NCBI GenBank assembly: GCA_959347315.1
Contig: OY365806.1
Location: 24,535,855-24,599,854, forward strand
Reading direction: 5' to 3'
Length of the DNA: 64,000 nt
Source: Bimastos eiseni
Lineage: Eukaryota > Annelida > Clitellata > Crassiclitellata > Lumbricidae
Part shown: positions 59,335 to 64,000 of the stretch, one piece after another
How positions within the stretch are numbered: position 1 is the stretch's first letter
Layout of the letters: every line of letters begins with the position of its first letter
Program-made: the position numbers and the translations under genes
The notes under the pieces: generated by a model
Databases searched by the model: none
What the model was told of the DNA's origin: nothing
Seen by the model: the letters and a program-made list of their open reading frames with translations, nothing else

Positions 59335-59935
59335 TAGTAATATTGTGTTGTCTTTAAGTATTTGTAAAGCGCCTCTAGTATCATGAACCGTTCAGAAGCG
59401 CTGCTAGAGCGAAAATCCCCGCGAGAATAAGTAGGTTTTGAAAAAGCGAAAGAGTAGCCTACGAGAGACTGCCAGGTATAAGATTGCGAACAGATGGAGT
59501 AAGCGTATTCCACAGAGAGGAACCAATTGAAGCAAAGGATCAAGAGTGAGGTGTTCTTGTTCGAGGAACCAAGAGGTCAAGTCTTTTGAACGAGCAAAGT
59601 GGACGGAGGGAGGAAGCTGAATGAGGTCGGAGTATTACGTCAACTAGGTAAGACCCCGCTGAGCCTTGAAGATTAGAATGAGAATTTTACATTGCATGCG
59701 GGCATGGAGGGGGAGCCAATGAAATTCATCAAGCATAAAGGTAGAGATGCAAGAGAAACGGGGAAAGCGAACCATCAGTCTTTCAGCTGTCTTGAGAACT
59801 GACTGAAGAGGAGAGAAACGAACATTTTGATGGCTAACGAGAAGTGAATTGCAGTAGTCAATTCTAGAACATATAAAAGCACAAATTAAGATAGCGAAGA
59901 TGGAGGAGAAGACAGAACGACGTATAATGACCCGG
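59335..59935 (-). pseudogene. LINE ORF2 C-terminal remnant
   Basis: The minus strand reads SRIDYCNSLLVSHQNVRFSP, then ISTFMLDEFHWLPL and KILILIF. After stops and frame changes it continues LLVPRTRT, SSLWNTL and LLNGS. This is the canonical C-terminal order of L2/CR1-type LINEs. It ends just before the left inverted arm, which may be its 3' UTR. Confidence 0.85.
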
Positions 59936-59939
59936 AAAG

Positions 59940-60400
59940 GCCCAAATAATAGTAATCGTAATAGTAATAGCAATGGTAATAGTTTTGTAATAGTAAAAGT
60001 AGTAGTGGTGGTAATAGTAATAGTAGCAGTAATTGTAGTCGTAATAGTAGTAGTTATTACAATGGCATAGGTAATAGCAGTTGCAATGCCAAGAGTAATA
60101 GTCATAACACTGGCAATATTAAGAAGACTAGTAGTCATAATAGTGGAAGCAATTGTAACAGTAGCATAATAATGATAGTAATAGTAGTAACAGTAACATT
60201 AGTAATTACTAATAGTAATACTAATAGTAATTATTATAATTTCAGCAATAATAATCGTAATAATATTAGCAATAATATAAACAGTAATAACGGCCATTAT
60301 CATAGGAATAATAATTGTAATAATAATATTAGTGATAATAGTAATAATAATAATAGTAATTATAATGGCAAAAATAATGGTAATTATACTCATTTTGTAC
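59940..60400. repeat. (AATAGT)n/(AAT)n-rich microsatellite region
   Basis: Imperfect AATAGTAAT-type trinucleotides over about 460 bp. Confidence 0.9.
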
Positions 60401-60528
60401 TTATTTAGTCCTTTCTGTGCTGTAGATCTGTGCATCAGGCAACGCATACCCTCCATTCATCTCTGTCCAAAGCCAGCGTCTCTGCTTCATCAAAGACTTT
60501 CCGGACACTTTCGATGTCTTTATGACCC

Positions 60529-60642
60529 GTTCTCTGTCTCTCTCTCTGTCTCTCTCTTTGTCTCTCTCTCTGCCTCTCTCTCTGTCTCTATCTCTGCCTC
60601 TCTCTCTATTTATTTCTCTCTTACTCTGTCTCTGTCTGTCTA

Positions 60643-60690
<48 letters not shown>

Positions 60691-60695
60691 CCTCT
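60529..60695. repeat. (TC)n/(TCTG)n microsatellite
   Basis: TCTCTCTG and TGTC tetranucleotide runs with a terminal CT run. Confidence 0.95.
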
Positions 60696-60699
60696 CTTA

Positions 60700-60860
60700 T
60701 AACGCTTTTGGTTATCTTGTCTGGCCACGATACGTGTAGAATTCTTTGTAGCCATCTGTTATGAACCGCCTCCAACATCTTCTCCCTCCAATCTTTTCAC
60801 ATTCGCAACCGTCATTGGTCACGTATCCCATCCACACAATAGCAGCGTTTTCCGCTCTAC
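60700..60860 (-). pseudogene. LINE fragment (PMTVAN..RLE motif)
   Basis: The minus strand reads PMTVANVKRLE and then EAVHNRWLQRILHVSWPDKI. This is the region after the reverse transcriptase in several non-LTR families (ETW...RLE.F..RCLRRIL.ISW.D). A frame change lies between the two blocks. It sits between the TC microsatellite and the right inverted arm. Confidence 0.7.
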
Positions 60861-60869
60861 AATCAATCA

Positions 60870-61208
60870 TTATATGAATCTTTATATAGCGCATATTCAA
60901 GATATTCACTCAGAAACTCTCTCTGTTCTAGCATATATCAGGCTAACTGTCATTTGTAACGAACAATTTGCAGTAGTTTGCAAATCAGTGCACAGTAAGT
61001 TGTTAGAGACACCAGTGGTGGGCCCACGCACAAGTGTGGAACTAATCAACGGCTTCCCGTCGACAGCTGACAGATGGCATGGATGTTCAAGAGTCTCTGG
61101 TCCAAGTTGCGTCGATGGGGTAGAGCGGCGATTGCTGACAACGCTCGCAGACACGATTACGAATTCGACGAGTAGTCCCTCACCGGTGGAAGACGATGCA
61201 CGTTCGTG
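60870..61208 (+). repeat. Inverted repeat arm, right
   Basis: Contains CCGTCGACAGCTGACAGATG, GTCTCTGGTCCAAGTTGCGT and ACGAATTCGACGAG, matching the complement of 59004-59320. A 10-15 bp insertion (TAGTCCCTCACCG) distinguishes it from the left arm. Confidence 0.8.
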
Positions 61209-64000
61209 GCATAAAGTGCCATAGAAGTAGCTTGCTACCTACGGCGCTATATAGTTACAATTACAAGTAAGACTAAGAAAAAAACATTCGTCGTGTGGTG
61301 GTCGGTGGAGGGAATAGTCGCCTGTGACTATTGGTGGAGGTCACTCCAACAATCGCGTCAGCAGCTCTCAACCGGAGCGAAAACACTCGGCTAAAGGAGG
61401 CGTACACGGTCGGCATGGCTGAGACTCGGCCATGTGCATCAGAAAGGATGGTCGGATGCAGTCAACTTCCAAACAAAATACTTCTTAAACGCAAAAAATC
61501 TATGCCAGAGCCCATGAATAAATATCCGGTACGCAAATCTAGCACTAGAGAACTCCAACATGTTCGAAGTTAATGAGTAAATTCTGAATATAAATAAAAA
61601 TATTCGTCAGAATGACGCAGCATTCGATCAATTGACCGACGGACGTGGCCGATGAGATGCGAAGAAACTAATATAATGATAGTAGCAATAATAATAGTAT
61701 TAATAATTATATTAATAAGGTCTTGGGCCCAAAGCGCAACTAGGTCTAGTAGGGGAGATCGAAAAAGACATGGTGATATGAGTATTCAATTTATGCCCAC
61801 CAAAGTTTCTAGTTGAATTGATGTCCCCGCTCCCTGGCGGTGAGTGTGGTCCCCTTCTATGGTCATTACATTCTTACCCACTGTGGCTATGGAAATACCT
61901 GGGCTTCCTGTAATTTTCTTCTAGGAATCCGTACTCCTTCCTAGAAAAGCCTTTCAACTCTTGATAGGCCTAGACATTTCTTTCACTTTTGGCAAGAGCT
62001 ACCTTTGAATATATACATCAGCTTATAAAACATCATCATTTAGTTTACAATATACACTGTTAAATGCTGGCCTTCAATCGAACTTTACTATGCAAAAACA
62101 AACACGATTAATACTACACTTATAGTTAAAGCAATAATTAGACAAAGAAGTTCTCTTAAATGCTTCTAGAAATATTCTACAGCTTCTGGCAACCTTTCTA
62201 GGAACCGTGTATTCATTTCAAAATGGCGTGTACCGCTTTACTGCAAACTTAACTAACAGCGATTTTAACCTGCAAACAGTTCAACAATGTTAAACTACAT
62301 GTACACTTATTCATACAAAACATCAAAGAGTAAGACCTTCCAAACTATGAAGTCCTTTAGAGAATTTAGAAAGTAATTTTCTACAAGAGGTCCTACTTCA
62401 TACATTTGAAATATGTAGTAAGCACAATTAGGTATGTTTACCCAACAGTTTGGCAGCGCTTACAGAAGCTTAGAATGTGCAGTTCATCAATTCTTCAATT
62501 CAGAAATCTGGAATGAGATCGTAAATCTCACACCAGACTCATATTTCACGAAATCCAATGAACCAATTTCCAACGTCAGGTAAGCAACACATCACAAAAA
62601 ACATCTCCTATTCACGACTGTCCTAGGGCATATATATATATATACATATATACATATATATAGGGCCTCCTCACTAAGTAATTAGTCTAAGTAAACTTTA
62701 AATCAGACTAACCTGAAATTCATTCGAACATGGTTGCACTGGCAGTTGTCTAACTCAAACAGGTCTAACAGTTAATCAATGGGAGAGAACAATAATACTC
62801 ATGATACTCATAATAAAATGTCTGGAGGACGTCAAGAATTGTGGATTCGCGAACCTTCTACAAAATACTGTAAGGCTCCTCTGGGCTTCTTTTTACAGAT
62901 AGAACTGTCGTCCTACAAGGCTGTTGACATATATCGTGTCAATTATTGAAATGCTTAGCCTATCTACATGTATAAGGAATTACCTTACAGACAATTAGCT
63001 AAGCCACGATACCAGCCAGACGAAGAATCTACCTACACTAAATTATGGGTGAACTTAGCAACTCGCGCGAGAGGTATAAAATATAACGAAATAAATAGTT
63101 TTATTAATTCGTAAACGATAACTCAAATAATAATTAGAAGTCTTTAGAAATGAACATGGAACTTAGTCTCCACAGCGTCTAATCCTAGAAGTCTTTAAGA
63201 GTCTTTTCATTTAGGCTGGATTTTAAGTTCGTATAAAGTTGATAATTAATCGCTACTCAGTGTGAGATTCTTCTGAGTAATAATTACAATGAAGATTATA
63301 TAAATTGTTAATAATTTTATCTAGAGAATGATACAGTTGCCGTTTACGTTCAATAGCGGAGATCACCAATGCACCTGTAAGGCAGTTTCCCCAATTCCCC
63401 AACCCAATTTAATTAAACTTACGACCAACCCCTACAACAGAGAGTTTCCAACCAGACAGACCCATGTCTAGAGGGCGGCGTTATTTTATACAGACTGCCG
63501 TGGTCAGGTCGTCTAGACTGGTCAGCCGATCCTGATCCTGTGGCAGGCTGATCCCAAAAATACTATACCACTGTGGATCCGCCGAGCTACTAGTCGTCAC
63601 CTCTAGAGCCGACTGAATCGCTACGCTATTATAAACATACACGTCCTCAAACCATCATCTACCATCATAAGTGCCCCGGCCATGAACACCTATGATAACG
63701 CATAAAATCTAAGTGAAGGCAACCTTGTGGAGGTGAATCTATTTATAGTATGGCATTATCTTGACCCTATGATAGAACCTCGACGAGGCAGCAGAACGAG
63801 TAGTCGTTATCTTTATTTTTGTCTCGGGTTAAATGGGTTTCGACTGCGACTCATCACATATGGTGGTAAAATAATCGATGTTTGATAGCAGTGATAGCTG
63901 TAGTCGTTGCTACAGGCAGAGAGATGACGAAGGCGGTGATGGGTTAGACCACGGCTGCAAACATGTTGGTTTTTGGTTATTTGTTTTTTGGCCTTTTGCA
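61209..64000. other. AT-rich tail of the window, no gene recognised
   Basis: Contains GCGCTATATAGTTACAATTA at about 61239 (another retroelement-tail-like motif) and an AT/ATAC simple repeat at 62628-62663. The many short ORFs look random. Mononucleotide-poor sequence at 63380-63650 is more GC-rich, but no domain was seen. Confidence 0.4.

Overview
The window is AT-rich, intron-bearing metazoan DNA. It holds the 3' portion of one clear cellular gene, followed by about 49 kb of repeat-dominated DNA. The gene is a homeodomain-interacting protein kinase (HIPK), a family restricted to animals. Large T-rich introns, many hAT-type miniature elements, L2/CR1/Jockey-group LINE remnants and the recurrent TAGGCCTA word suggest an invertebrate deuterostome such as an echinoderm. 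That placement is an inference from style, not a proven identification.

Region 1 (1-15,020, + strand). Eleven exons joined by canonical GT..AG introns give 943 residues in one frame. They run from the APE motif of the kinase domain, through the long Ser/Gln/His-rich regulatory tail with its SUMO-interacting motif, to the conserved Tyr-rich C terminus and a TGA at 15,018-15,020. Exons for the N terminus and kinase N-lobe lie before base 1. The introns contain three related TAGGG-ended hAT-like elements. One of them (8,148-8,782) can be paired with an empty site in a paralogous repeat.

Region 2 (15,021-26,600). About 7 kb of T-rich sequence without ORFs may include a long HIPK 3' UTR. It is followed by a cluster of non-autonomous DNA transposons, including a 1.24 kb element with 8-bp target-site duplications, and a degenerate tandem repeat of about 210-310 bp.

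Region 3 (26,600-27,900). A CpG-rich, apparently intronless ORF of 241 aa has a TATA box upstream and an apparent frame change near its end. I do not recognise the protein.

Region 4 (27,989-44,360). This is a mosaic of at least eight different minisatellites laid end to end (units of about 51, 74, 69-80, 18, 23, 26, 29 and 15 bp). The 26-bp array alone spans about 6.8 kb. Several arrays show higher-order duplication. Two are interrupted by mobile elements, one of them a hAT-like MITE with an 8-bp duplication of the array unit. The arrays are separated by pyrimidine-rich spacers that begin with GTGAG/GTAAG and end with TTCAG, so an array-per-exon noncoding transcript is possible but unproven.

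Region 5 (44,360-64,000). This is a graveyard of decayed non-LTR retrotransposons: 45.9-47.0 kb (+), 48.8-49.8 kb (-), 50.5-50.9 kb (-), 55.2-55.6 kb (+), 55.9-57.4 kb (+), 59.3-59.9 kb (-) and 60.7-60.9 kb (-). The 48.8-49.8 kb copy is split by a 328-bp mariner-type MITE. The region also holds microsatellites and a pair of inverted repeat arms. No intact mobile-element protein and no tRNA, rRNA or CRISPR array was seen.
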